The position numbers and the translations under genes were made by a program. 64,000 bases of DNA from Candidatus Cloacimonadota bacterium (GTDB lineage: Bacteria; Cloacimonadota; Cloacimonadia; Cloacimonadales; TCS61): positions 1 through 64,000 of the forward strand of contig JAIPGP010000001.1 of the NCBI GenBank assembly GCA_021735645.1, in the 5' to 3' direction. The notes under the pieces are model-generated. The model searched no databases, had not been told where the DNA came from, and saw only the letters and a program-made list of their open reading frames with translations. How positions within the stretch are numbered: position 1 is the first letter of the stretch; the number at the start of each line of letters is the position of its first letter. Below, one piece after another: positions 17,106-26,713 of this stretch.

Positions 17106-19484
17106 CTATTCATATTTCATAATATTTGCTGGATTCTGGCTTGCTGCCTTGATAGTATGAAAGCTTACTGTTATTATAGCAATCATTAAAGCTGCAAAAC
17201 CGGAGAGAGCAAATAAGAGCGGATTCAATGATGTTCTATAAGCAAAATTCTGCAGCCAGGTATTCATGGCATACCAGGCAAGGGGCCAGGCAACTAAATT
17301 GGCGATCAGTACCCATTTAATAAAATCACTGGTCAACAATACCACTATAGACCAAATGGACGAGCCAAGCACCTTACGTATGCCAATTTCACGGGTTCTT
17401 TTTTCTGTGATGAATGCTGCCAGGGCAAATAATCCCAGACAGGCGATTAAGATTGCGATAATGGCAAAAGCTGCTAACTTTTTAGCAAAGCTGTCTTCTT
17501 CCCGGAATTGCATCATAAAGATATCATTAAGCGGGAAATAATCAAAATCACGCTCAGGTAAAAACTCATTGGACACTAATTCAACTTGAGAAGCCGCCAG
17601 TTCAATGTCATTTGCACGAACCAGCAGGAAATCACTTCGAGGATTATAATGGATGATCATGGGTTCGATCACATTTTTTGCTTCTCCCAGATGAATATCC
17701 CTGATAACTCCAATTACACGAAGTTCCACATCTACCCCATCAGCAGGAACCCAGATTATTTTATGACCCTCGATATTATCCCAGCCCGTCATTTTAAAGG
17801 CAGTTTCATTCATCAATATTGCAGAAGCTGAGTCAGCTTGAGACCCTCTAATAAAATTTCTGCCCTTGATTAAATCCACATCAAGCGCATCAATAAAATT
17901 CTCATCTATAAATATCTCATCTATCATACTGCCAATTTCATCTGTGCGATGATCAAAAAACACTTCGGCAGTAGGTAATGTGTTACCAGGCAGTTGACGT
18001 AGTCTGGCAGCATTGCTTACTGCAGAAAGTCCTATCACTCTTTCTTTGAAAATATCTGACTTAAGATCAATTCTCACGCCACCCGTCCTGATAACAAATA
18101 CATTTTCTTTATTGTAGCCAAGCCTGGTTTTCTGCATGAATTTTAATTGACTGATAACTATAAGTACTGCCAGGATCAAAGCAATAGAAATCGAGAATTG
18201 TCCGATAACCAGAATCCGACGCATGATAATACCCTTCTTACCCGATTTGAATTCACCCTTGAGAGTACTGATTGGCTTAAATGATGATAACACCATTGAA
18301 GGATAAATACCAGAAATTAAACCAATAATGACAGCAGATAACAAGGCAAAAGGAATGATGAAAGGATTCTGGAGGATATTGAATTCAAGCGGTTTGTTTA
18401 AAAATGGCTGTAACCAGGGCAAACTGATCTCCACTGCCCCCAGGGCAACTATCATTGCCAGTAGTGTATATAGGATAGATTCTGTCAGGAATTGCATTGA
18501 TAATTGGATTTTATCTGCTCCGAGAACTTTTCTGACACCAATTTCTTTGCCGCGATTGGTAGATTTTGCCGTGGAAAGATTAATGAAATTTATGGATGCA
18601 ACTATCAATACCAGAATCGCAATGATAATAAGACTGTAGATGATGGAAGATTCACTTTTATTCAAGTTAAAGGCGTCATATCTCAATTCAGAAGATCTCA
18701 GATGCATATCCAGAAGTGGCTGCATTACTGGCGTGAACATTGTGGTCATCCCGTTTTGCCTGGCAACATCAACAATTTTTTGCTCCACTGATTTTACATC
18801 GATATTATCCTGCACTCTCACATAACCTGTAAGGGTGAGATTCTCCCATGAATCCCACCAGAGTGGGTTCAATGAGGAATCCATGGTGATAATTGCCCCA
18901 TAACGCATATGAGTATTTAAGGGGGGGTCTTTTACGATGCCAGCTACATAACCATCTGCAATAAAACTTATTTCTATGCTTTTACCTATAGGATTCTCAT
19001 CACCATAAATTGCTTCAGCGGTAGATTCTGTAATATATACAGCATTGGGATCAGCAAGGGGATTATCTTTCTCACCGCTGATAATTTCCGGTCTAAATAC
19101 TCTGAAATAATCGCTATCGGTAAGTAATGCTCTCCGGAAAATTGCCAGGGAATCCGGTTGTTCAATATCATTTCTGAGCAGGCGTACACCATAACCCCCA
19201 ATCCGCGTAGCAGCTGTTACTTCAGGAATATTCTCCTCTAATAAGGCATATAAAGGTCCTATTGTAACAGCGGATATCCAGTCCTTGGAATTGTCATTGG
19301 ATACTATTCTATAAATATTTTCCGGTTCTTCAAAGTGATGATCAAAGGTGAGATCATCAAGAACATAAAGACTGATGATGATGCAGACATATAGTCCCAG
19401 AGCAAATCCCAGAATATTAATGAAGGAGTAACTCTTGTTTCTGGAAATCCCCCTTAATGCTAATAAAAAGTATTTCTTAAACAT
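17106..19484 (-). CDS. MacB/FtsX-type ABC permease, tandem, copy 3
   Basis: A 792-residue double MacB/FtsX permease with signatures KEIGVRKVLGADKIQL and REIGIRKVLGSSIWSI and tail NPANIMKYE. About eight helices and two periplasmic domains are predicted from hydrophobic blocks (for example VCIIISLYVLDDL and ILVLIVASINFINLS). It resembles copy 1 much more than the others across the first periplasmic domain (NPLWWDSWENL, MQPLLDMHLRS), which suggests duplication within the operon. It is the last permease before the second ATPase gene (8-nt gap). Confidence 0.9.
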   Translation of the reverse strand: MFKKYFLLALRGISRNKSYSFINILGFALGLYVCIIISLYVLDDLTFDHHFEEPENIYRIVSNDNSKDWISAVTIGPLYALLEENIPEVTAATRIGGYGVRLLRNDIEQPDSLAIFRRALLTDSDYFRVFRPEIISGEKDNPLADPNAVYITESTAEAIYGDENPIGKSIEISFIADGYVAGIVKDPPLNTHMRYGAIITMDSSLNPLWWDSWENLTLTGYVRVQDNIDVKSVEQKIVDVARQNGMTTMFTPVMQPLLDMHLRSSELRYDAFNLNKSESSIIYSLIIIAILVLIVASINFINLSTAKSTNRGKEIGVRKVLGADKIQLSMQFLTESILYTLLAMIVALGAVEISLPWLQPFLNKPLEFNILQNPFIIPFALLSAVIIGLISGIYPSMVLSSFKPISTLKGEFKSGKKGIIMRRILVIGQFSISIALILAVLIVISQLKFMQKTRLGYNKENVFVIRTGGVRIDLKSDIFKERVIGLSAVSNAARLRQLPGNTLPTAEVFFDHRTDEIGSMIDEIFIDENFIDALDVDLIKGRNFIRGSQADSASAILMNETAFKMTGWDNIEGHKIIWVPADGVDVELRVIGVIRDIHLGEAKNVIEPMIIHYNPRSDFLLVRANDIELAASQVELVSNEFLPERDFDYFPLNDIFMMQFREEDSFAKKLAAFAIIAILIACLGLFALAAFITEKRTREIGIRKVLGSSIWSIVVLLTSDFIKWVLIANLVAWPLAWYAMNTWLQNFAYRTSLNPLLFALSGFAALMIAIITVSFHTIKAASQNPANIMKYE

Positions 19485-19492
19485 AATGTTCC

Positions 19493-21907
19493 CTATTCAT
19501 ATTTTAAAGCATCAGCCGGATTGGCATTTGCAGTTTTTACAGTTTGAAATATTATAGCTATCGTGGCAATAATCAAAGCTACTGCTCCTGAAATTACGAA
19601 AGTTAAAACTCCTGGATCAATACGGTAGGCAAAATTCTTCAACCATACTTGAGCTGCATACCAACCCAAGGGTATGGCAAAAATATTCGCCAATGCTACC
19701 CACTGGATGAAATTTAATAGTAAAAGCCGGGTCATTTCTCCTGTAGTGGCACCCAGCACCTTGCGAATTCCTATCTCCTTACGTCGCTGATTGATAGAAT
19801 GACTGGAAAGCCCCAGTAATCCAAGGCAGGCAACAAAAATAGTCAAGAGAGAAAATATTTTCACGATTGTACCTGTATTCAGGTCTCTTTTATATAAAGT
19901 ATTGAATTCGTCATCCAGAAAAATGATGTTAAATGGATTATCAGGAAAAAATTCATTCCATTTAGTTTCGATGTATTCTAAAGTATCACTGATCCTTCCT
20001 TTTTCTATTTTTGCAGCAATAAACCTGGCAGGATAGGTTGTAAGTGGATAAATTATTACCGGCTCAATATTTTGATGCATTGTGATAAAGTGAAAATCCT
20101 TTACAACCCCAATCACTTCTACTCCCACAGAATCCTCGGAATCTCCATAAATTTTCATCCCTATCGGATAATCCCAGCCGAGTTGAGATGCAGCAGTTTG
20201 ATTTATCAATACGCTGTTTTCATCGGATTCTTCATTGTCAGGACGGAAATTTCGTCCATCAACTATCTGCATATCAAGAGCTGAGAGAAAATCAGGCTTT
20301 ATGCTGAATGTACTCCAGATCCAGATGTCATCAGTAGCAGATCCTTCCGGGAAAAGACCGGTTCTGCCGAAAGTGCGACCGGGGATATTGCTTCCACCAC
20401 CAACAGCAGTGATACCACTGAATTCCTGCAAAGAAGTTATAAAATTTTCTGAGACACGATACATCGCTCTGCCTGACATCTCAAAAACTGCTACCTGTTC
20501 TCGATCATACCCGATATCTTTCTGAGAGATATAATGCATCTGCTGCTGGATGATCACCGTGAGTCCGATCATGGCAATGGATAGAGTAAACTGGAATACA
20601 ACAAGAATCCTCCGTAATAAAATGCCTTTATCCTGTGATTTGAATGCTCCCATTAATACCTGTACAGGATTGAAGCGGGACAGCACAAAAGCTGGATATA
20701 ATCCTGCCAGAATTCCAATTAAGATACTAATTGCCAGCATGGAATAACCCAGAAGCTGCAACTCTTTTACACCCAAGATTATTTGTGAGCCAGAAATGTT
20801 GTTCAACAAGGGCAATGTCAGCTCAAGTAAAGGGATTGCCAGCAGCAGCGAGAATATTGTGATACCAAGTGATTCCCCTAAGAATTGCATTCTGAGCTGA
20901 CTGCGCAGAGAGCCTACCACTTTTCTGATACCCACTTCCCGGGAGCGCTGCATACTGCAGGCAGTAGAAAGATTCATATAATTCACTGCAGCTATAACTA
21001 AGATCAATAGTGCAATTATCGCAAAAATATAAATATTCTTTATATCACCCTTATTAGCAATGTTATCAAAAATTATATCTGTAGAATGGAGATGGACATC
21101 TTTGAGAGCTTGAAGAGTAATGGTGAAATTTTCTTCCACATCATGTTCCCGGGTTAAATTAGTTATCCGTTCAGCCAGACCTGTAATATCTGCTTTAGAT
21201 GCTGCAAGCATATAAGTAGGCATTGCTATCATTTGCCATTCTTCAAGCCAGATAGGTCTGTTACTGTCTTCCGGCTGCTGTGCTTTTGCCAGAGCAGCAA
21301 AGGTTGACAGCGAAGCCAGTACATCGAATGTGAAATGGGTATTATTGGGTAAATCTGCCATGATTCCCGTCACGGTAACTTCAATACCATCGATTTTAAT
21401 CATACTTCCCATGGCTTCTTTATCACCGAATAATGAACTGGCAAGTCTGGGTGTAAGGATAACACTATAAGGTTCTGAGAGCGCTGTCAACACATCTCCC
21501 TTGATTAATTCAAAATCGAAAATAGTGAAGAAATTAGCATCCGCTGCTCGCACGTTTTCAGCATAAATACCTTGTTCATCATCTAATTGCAAAAGCATCC
21601 TGCGTCCTCCAGATATTCGTGTGGCAGCTTCAATTTCAGGAAAATTATCCGCCAGAACAGTTCCCAGGGGAGGCATTGTGATACCTACTCTTTGTTTATT
21701 TGTTCCCAGTGCTGCATCAATGGTAAGCACGCGGTATATCCTGTCTGCTTTTGAAAACACTTTCTCAAATGAGAACTCATAATCAATAAACAGCATAATC
21801 AATAAACAGGCGGTGATCCCAATGGAAAGTCCCAATATATTGATGAAAGAATACAGTTTATTTCTCAAAATATTCCGTATAGCAATTTTTACATAATTCT
21901 TGAACAT
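19493..21907 (-). CDS. MacB/FtsX-type ABC permease, tandem, copy 4
   Basis: An 804-residue double MacB/FtsX permease with signatures REVGIRKVVGSLRSQL and KEIGIRKVLGATTGEM and tail NPADALKYE. The first periplasmic domain carries TMPPLGTVLADNFPEIEAATR, the family's usual block near residues 75-100. The second unit's helices end the protein (FVISGAVALIIATIAIIFQ). It is separated by 8-9 nt from its neighbours on both sides. Nothing in it points to a specific substrate. Confidence 0.9.
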   Translation of the reverse strand: MFKNYVKIAIRNILRNKLYSFINILGLSIGITACLLIMLFIDYEFSFEKVFSKADRIYRVLTIDAALGTNKQRVGITMPPLGTVLADNFPEIEAATRISGGRRMLLQLDDEQGIYAENVRAADANFFTIFDFELIKGDVLTALSEPYSVILTPRLASSLFGDKEAMGSMIKIDGIEVTVTGIMADLPNNTHFTFDVLASLSTFAALAKAQQPEDSNRPIWLEEWQMIAMPTYMLAASKADITGLAERITNLTREHDVEENFTITLQALKDVHLHSTDIIFDNIANKGDIKNIYIFAIIALLILVIAAVNYMNLSTACSMQRSREVGIRKVVGSLRSQLRMQFLGESLGITIFSLLLAIPLLELTLPLLNNISGSQIILGVKELQLLGYSMLAISILIGILAGLYPAFVLSRFNPVQVLMGAFKSQDKGILLRRILVVFQFTLSIAMIGLTVIIQQQMHYISQKDIGYDREQVAVFEMSGRAMYRVSENFITSLQEFSGITAVGGGSNIPGRTFGRTGLFPEGSATDDIWIWSTFSIKPDFLSALDMQIVDGRNFRPDNEESDENSVLINQTAASQLGWDYPIGMKIYGDSEDSVGVEVIGVVKDFHFITMHQNIEPVIIYPLTTYPARFIAAKIEKGRISDTLEYIETKWNEFFPDNPFNIIFLDDEFNTLYKRDLNTGTIVKIFSLLTIFVACLGLLGLSSHSINQRRKEIGIRKVLGATTGEMTRLLLLNFIQWVALANIFAIPLGWYAAQVWLKNFAYRIDPGVLTFVISGAVALIIATIAIIFQTVKTANANPADALKYE

Positions 21908-21916
21908 AGTGTCCTC

Positions 21917-24322
21917 CTATTCACGTCGTAAAACATCTGCCGGATTTGTCTGACAGGTTCTTAATATCTGAATACTGATAGTAAAGATACAAATCAAGAA
22001 TATTACTAAACCTGCAGTTACAATGGTTTCAAGTGATATTGCCGTTCTGTAGGCAAAATTTGCCAGCCAGCAGTTTAAAAATATCAAGGCTGCCGGTAGC
22101 GCTATAATAAAAGCAATTAATGTTAAATTGAGCTGCTCTGTGATAACAAGCATTATCAAACTATTAATTCCTGCTCCCAGAGATTTTCGGATGCCAAGCT
22201 CACGCTTGCGACTTTCTGTGATCAGCAGCATCAAACCCAAAAGACCAAAACTCGCTATAATGATGGCAATATATGTTAAAATGATTGTGATCTTACCAGT
22301 GATCCTTTCATTATCATAATTCTCACTCAAGCCCGTTCTTAAGGTCATAAATTCAAAAGCGCTTTCCGGAGCATATTTTGCCCAGGTTTCTTCTAAAAAA
22401 GATATTATCTGAGTTATATCCCTGCTAACCGTTCTGATAGCAATATAATCAGTTAATGACGAATATCTGCTTTCCCAGACCTGCTTGATCACCAAAGGTT
22501 TGATAGCACTATGCAAAGATTCAAAATTAAAATCTTGCACTATCCCGATGATTGTTAATTTACCCCAGCCTTGATGATACAGGTTTTTGCCTATTGCTTC
22601 ATCTGGTTCATACCCTAAAATCCGGGCATATTCCTCATTTATCAGTATGCCTGAGGTATTATCCGCTTCGTCTCCTGGTGCAAAATTACGCCCGGCAGTA
22701 ATATTTACGCCAAATGTAGCCGGAAAATCATCTCTCACCAGAAGGAAAGGCACCTTTGTCTGCTCTTCAGAAAAATTACCTTGAACAGAAAAACCTTCAC
22801 TGATATGATTCATTCCAGCGATAGTGCGCATTCCACAAGCACTTTCCAATGCAGGATTTGAGAGAATTTCATCCAGAAATTGCTGATAATGCTCATCGGC
22901 TACAGGGGTGTTATTTACCGGCAGGATCACTAAATTATCCTTATCATAATTGATATCGAAATTTTCCAGATAATTGACTTGACGAGAGATTACCAGAGAA
23001 CTGATGATCAGAATTGTGGTTATCATTAACTGAGTAATTACCAGCAACTTCTTCCAGATCAAACTTTTTGTTGATAATAAATGTAAATTACTAAATTCTC
23101 CCTTATCAGGCCTGGAGAGTATTAACGCCGGATAGATACTGATCAAAATGCTTACCAGATAGCCTGTAGTTATAAGCAGAAGGATTGATTGCAAACTCCA
23201 TATCTGGGAGTTTTGGTAATATATACCCACATATCTGCTTATCATCGGAAGAGATGATTCTATGATGGTCAAGGCTGCCAGTAGTGAAAAAGTGCAAATA
23301 ATCATTGCTTCTATCATGAATTGACAAATAAGGTGAATTCTTCCAGCTCCACTTACCCGATGAATATTGATGGCATTTAGTCTTCTGCTTGGGGAAGCCA
23401 GACTCAGGTTAATATAATTGATTGCTGTGATAACAAGCAGAAATATTGCTATGGATATCAGGATAAATAAGAGATTTCTACTGCCACCGGGCTCAATTTC
23501 ATCCACCAGCTTATTATCAAGGTGGATTTTTTCTATGGGCTGAAGTTCTAATTTATTATAATCTCTATATTTTGAGGGAATATGAGTTTTACAATATCCA
23601 CTAAAAGCGTCTTCCAATTCCCTGCTGCTGCTGTTTGACAATAGATAAATATAGCAAAAATTATTATCAGGTGCTTCTAAATATCTATTCCAGGGCTGGT
23701 TCTCCAATGTGGAAAATGATACTATAAAATCAAAGTGAAGATGCGATTGTCGGGGGAGATCACTTATTATTGCGCAAACGGTTAGATCATAACCATTATT
23801 GACTTTCAGCGATTTACCAATCGCATCTTCACCATTGAAATATATTGCTGCGGTAGTTTCTGTTATTACCACCTGACCCGGCTGATCAAATGAATTGGAT
23901 ACATCACCATCTAACACTTCAAGATCAAAAATATCAAATATTCCCTTATCAGCATAAAATAGATTCCTTTCATGATAGAGTACGTCATTATACTGAACAT
24001 TAAACCCCAGCCCCCAATAATTCCACAATCTGCTGACTGCGGTAATATGATCAGGATAAGCCATCTGGAAATCTTCTCCTACTTGGGCTGGACAATTACC
24101 TTCATATCTCCGCCCATCTTCAGCAGAATCATATGATCTGATAATTCTGTAGATATCCTGCGAATTTTTATTATATTTGTCATAGCAGCATTCATTTAAG
24201 CAATAAACTGCTATCAAAAATACGCAGACAAAACACAGAGTGAGACCCATCACATTGATCATCGTCAGAAGCTTATTTCTTCTGATATTGCGAATCGCTG
24301 TTAACAGGTAGTTTCTGAACAT
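21917..24322 (-). CDS. MacB/FtsX-type ABC permease, tandem, copy 5 (most divergent)
   Basis: An 801-residue double MacB/FtsX permease, the least typical of the nine. The first FtsX signature, normally EIGIRKVxGAxRxxL, reads NAINIHRVSGAGRIHL, and the segment after it lacks the usual QFLxES (QFMIEA). The second signature, RELGIRKSLGAGINSL, is better kept. The tail is NPADVLRRE instead of the KYE/RYE ending of all others. The first periplasmic domain is rich in Tyr, Asn and Cys (CLNECCYDKYNKN). The reading frame is intact, so it is probably functional but may contact the ATPase differently. Start ATG is 6 nt downstream of the preceding gene's stop. Confidence 0.88.
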   Translation of the reverse strand: MFRNYLLTAIRNIRRNKLLTMINVMGLTLCFVCVFLIAVYCLNECCYDKYNKNSQDIYRIIRSYDSAEDGRRYEGNCPAQVGEDFQMAYPDHITAVSRLWNYWGLGFNVQYNDVLYHERNLFYADKGIFDIFDLEVLDGDVSNSFDQPGQVVITETTAAIYFNGEDAIGKSLKVNNGYDLTVCAIISDLPRQSHLHFDFIVSFSTLENQPWNRYLEAPDNNFCYIYLLSNSSSRELEDAFSGYCKTHIPSKYRDYNKLELQPIEKIHLDNKLVDEIEPGGSRNLLFILISIAIFLLVITAINYINLSLASPSRRLNAINIHRVSGAGRIHLICQFMIEAMIICTFSLLAALTIIESSLPMISRYVGIYYQNSQIWSLQSILLLITTGYLVSILISIYPALILSRPDKGEFSNLHLLSTKSLIWKKLLVITQLMITTILIISSLVISRQVNYLENFDINYDKDNLVILPVNNTPVADEHYQQFLDEILSNPALESACGMRTIAGMNHISEGFSVQGNFSEEQTKVPFLLVRDDFPATFGVNITAGRNFAPGDEADNTSGILINEEYARILGYEPDEAIGKNLYHQGWGKLTIIGIVQDFNFESLHSAIKPLVIKQVWESRYSSLTDYIAIRTVSRDITQIISFLEETWAKYAPESAFEFMTLRTGLSENYDNERITGKITIILTYIAIIIASFGLLGLMLLITESRKRELGIRKSLGAGINSLIMLVITEQLNLTLIAFIIALPAALIFLNCWLANFAYRTAISLETIVTAGLVIFLICIFTISIQILRTCQTNPADVLRRE

Positions 24323-24328
24323 GACTAC

Positions 24329-26701
24329 CTACTCGTACCTGATTGATTTTATAGGATTTGCAGCAGCAGCTTTTATCGTGTGCCAGCTTAAGGTGAGGAG
24401 GGCAACACCAAGAGCAATTAAACCAGAATAGATAAAATTCATTATCCCGGCATTTACTCTATAAGCAAAATTATCTAACCATTTTGTCATGAAATACCAT
24501 GATAGTGCCCCCGCCAGAATATTTGAAAATACTACTAATAACAGGAATCTGCTTGATAACAACATTAGAATATTCCCCACACTTGCCCCCATTACCTTTC
24601 TGATGCCAATTTCTCTGGTGCGGCAGGCGGTTGTATAAGAAACAAGACCAAAGAGACCTAAACAGGAGATCAGAATTGCCAGGATAGCAAATAGATTGAA
24701 TAGGCTGCTCATCCGGTATTCAGCATTATATAACCGGTTATAATATTCATCCAGAAACAGGTATTCAAAAGGATAGTCATCGCTGTATTTTTCCCATAAA
24801 ATCTGTAGATCTGCCATAAATGGCTGCATATCTCCTGGCTGAACCCGGATGAATACCTGATCATGAACATTCTCGCCAGCATAGGAAATTATCAGAGGTT
24901 CTATCCGGCTGCGTAATGACTTAAAATGAAAATCTTCCACTATCCCGATCAATTCTCCTTCTTCCTCCCGGTAATATGACATCCCGGTTCCCAATGGTTC
25001 TGCTAAGTCCATGATCTTCAGCACTTCACTATTGCAGATATAATTCAGCGTATCTGTACTAATTTCACTCGAAAAAGCCCTGCCTTCCTTGATCTTGATA
25101 TCAAATGTCTCAAAAAATCCCGGTCCCACATTCAAGGTGTGCACCAAATGCCTCCGCTCTTCACTATCAGGCATATCTGCCCAGCTTAGACCATACCCGG
25201 ATGATACTATGTTAGTAGGCTTGGCACTGGCTGTTGTAAGCGATTTCACGCGGGGATTGCTTAATAATTCTGCTTTAAATGCCTCAAACTGAGGACGAAG
25301 ACTGCTATTTTGATTTATCTTCACTATCTGGTCTTTATTATATCCCAGATCAATTGTCCTGATCAGGTTTATCTGCTTAAAGATTATCAGTGTGCTTGAT
25401 ATCAGGGCTATGGAAAGTGTAAACTGAAAAACTACTAATATCTTCCTGAATAACACTCCACCTTTACTGCTGCCTAATCCACCTTTTAATACCTTCACCG
25501 GCTTAAATCCCGATAAAACTAAAGCAGGATAACTACCAGCTACGATTCCACTGATCAGGGCAATTAATACTATCCCCGCATAAGCTCCCAGATTATCTGT
25601 TAATTTCAGATTCAGGGATTTTCCCGTAAAATCATTGTAATATGGCAATAATATCTCCACTATCACCACTGCAATGCAAAGCGCCATGATTGCTATTATC
25701 AATGACTCACCCAGAAATTGCTGGATCAGTAAACTGCGATTAGCTCCCACCACCTTTCTGATACCTATCTCACGTGCCCTGAGAGGTGATTGAGCTGTAG
25801 ATAAATTCATAAAGTTTATGCAGGCTATCAGCAGGATAAATACTGCAATAATGGAGAATATCTTCACATATAACTGACTTCCATGTCCGCTCCAGTCAGC
25901 AGTATAATTAGATTTCAAATGTATATCTTTTAGGGGCTGCAAATGAAGTCTCACATAATATCCTGGATCATGCTCTGAAAGGAAACTTCCAATCTTTTCA
26001 TTTAATGCCTCAAATGACACATTCTCTGCCACTTTCACATAGGTGATATAGGAATTGCTGCCCCAACTGGTTTCTATGTCATAACCTAATGTCTCCAGTA
26101 TATTAAATGGAGCTATCATATCAAAATACAAATGCGAATTAGCAGGGGGATCAGCCAGCACACCTGTTACGGTCAGATCCATTGTACCCTCAAAATTCAA
26201 GGTTTTACCGATTGGGTCTTCCTCTCCAAAATATTTCCTGGCGATCGATTCAGTGATCACAAAAGAGGCTGGTTCTGCTAATGCCTGATACTTGTCACCT
26301 TTCAGTAAAGGAAAATTAAATACATCCAGAAATGAAGCATCAGCCAGAATTATATATTTTTCGCGGAACACCGTTTCATTATATTTGATCAATCCGCTTA
26401 TGTTGTATTGAATGCGCACGCTTTGCTGTATTTCTGGAAAATTCTCCACCAAACCCGGTCCCAAAGGTGCAGGAGTTACTCCCACTGGAAACGGATCATC
26501 GCCCTGCTTCTGTTCTTCTGCCACCCGATAGATATTCTGATAATCATTATGAAATCTGTCATAACTTAGCTCATCACTTACCCAAAGCAATATCAATATG
26601 CAGCAGCTCATTCCAATCGCCAGACCCATTATATTGATCAAAGAAAACGTCTTTCTCTTATACAAATGCCTGAATGCCGTCTTGATTATGTTAAATAACA
26701 T
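24329..26701 (-). CDS. MacB/FtsX-type ABC permease, tandem, copy 6
   Basis: A 790-residue double MacB/FtsX permease with signatures REIGIRKVVGANRSLL and REIGIRKVMGASVGNI, QFLGES after the first, and tail NPIKSIRYE. The N-terminal helix includes NIMGLAIGMSCCILILLWVSDEL; similar blocks in copies 2 and 7 place it among the more standard family members. Two periplasmic domains lie at about 45-285 and 440-665. It lies 12 nt after copy 7 and 6 nt before copy 5 in the transcript. Confidence 0.9.
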   Translation of the reverse strand: MLFNIIKTAFRHLYKRKTFSLINIMGLAIGMSCCILILLWVSDELSYDRFHNDYQNIYRVAEEQKQGDDPFPVGVTPAPLGPGLVENFPEIQQSVRIQYNISGLIKYNETVFREKYIILADASFLDVFNFPLLKGDKYQALAEPASFVITESIARKYFGEEDPIGKTLNFEGTMDLTVTGVLADPPANSHLYFDMIAPFNILETLGYDIETSWGSNSYITYVKVAENVSFEALNEKIGSFLSEHDPGYYVRLHLQPLKDIHLKSNYTADWSGHGSQLYVKIFSIIAVFILLIACINFMNLSTAQSPLRAREIGIRKVVGANRSLLIQQFLGESLIIAIMALCIAVVIVEILLPYYNDFTGKSLNLKLTDNLGAYAGIVLIALISGIVAGSYPALVLSGFKPVKVLKGGLGSSKGGVLFRKILVVFQFTLSIALISSTLIIFKQINLIRTIDLGYNKDQIVKINQNSSLRPQFEAFKAELLSNPRVKSLTTASAKPTNIVSSGYGLSWADMPDSEERRHLVHTLNVGPGFFETFDIKIKEGRAFSSEISTDTLNYICNSEVLKIMDLAEPLGTGMSYYREEEGELIGIVEDFHFKSLRSRIEPLIISYAGENVHDQVFIRVQPGDMQPFMADLQILWEKYSDDYPFEYLFLDEYYNRLYNAEYRMSSLFNLFAILAILISCLGLFGLVSYTTACRTREIGIRKVMGASVGNILMLLSSRFLLLVVFSNILAGALSWYFMTKWLDNFAYRVNAGIMNFIYSGLIALGVALLTLSWHTIKAAAANPIKSIRYE

Positions 26702-26713
26702 TTTATTACCTTC

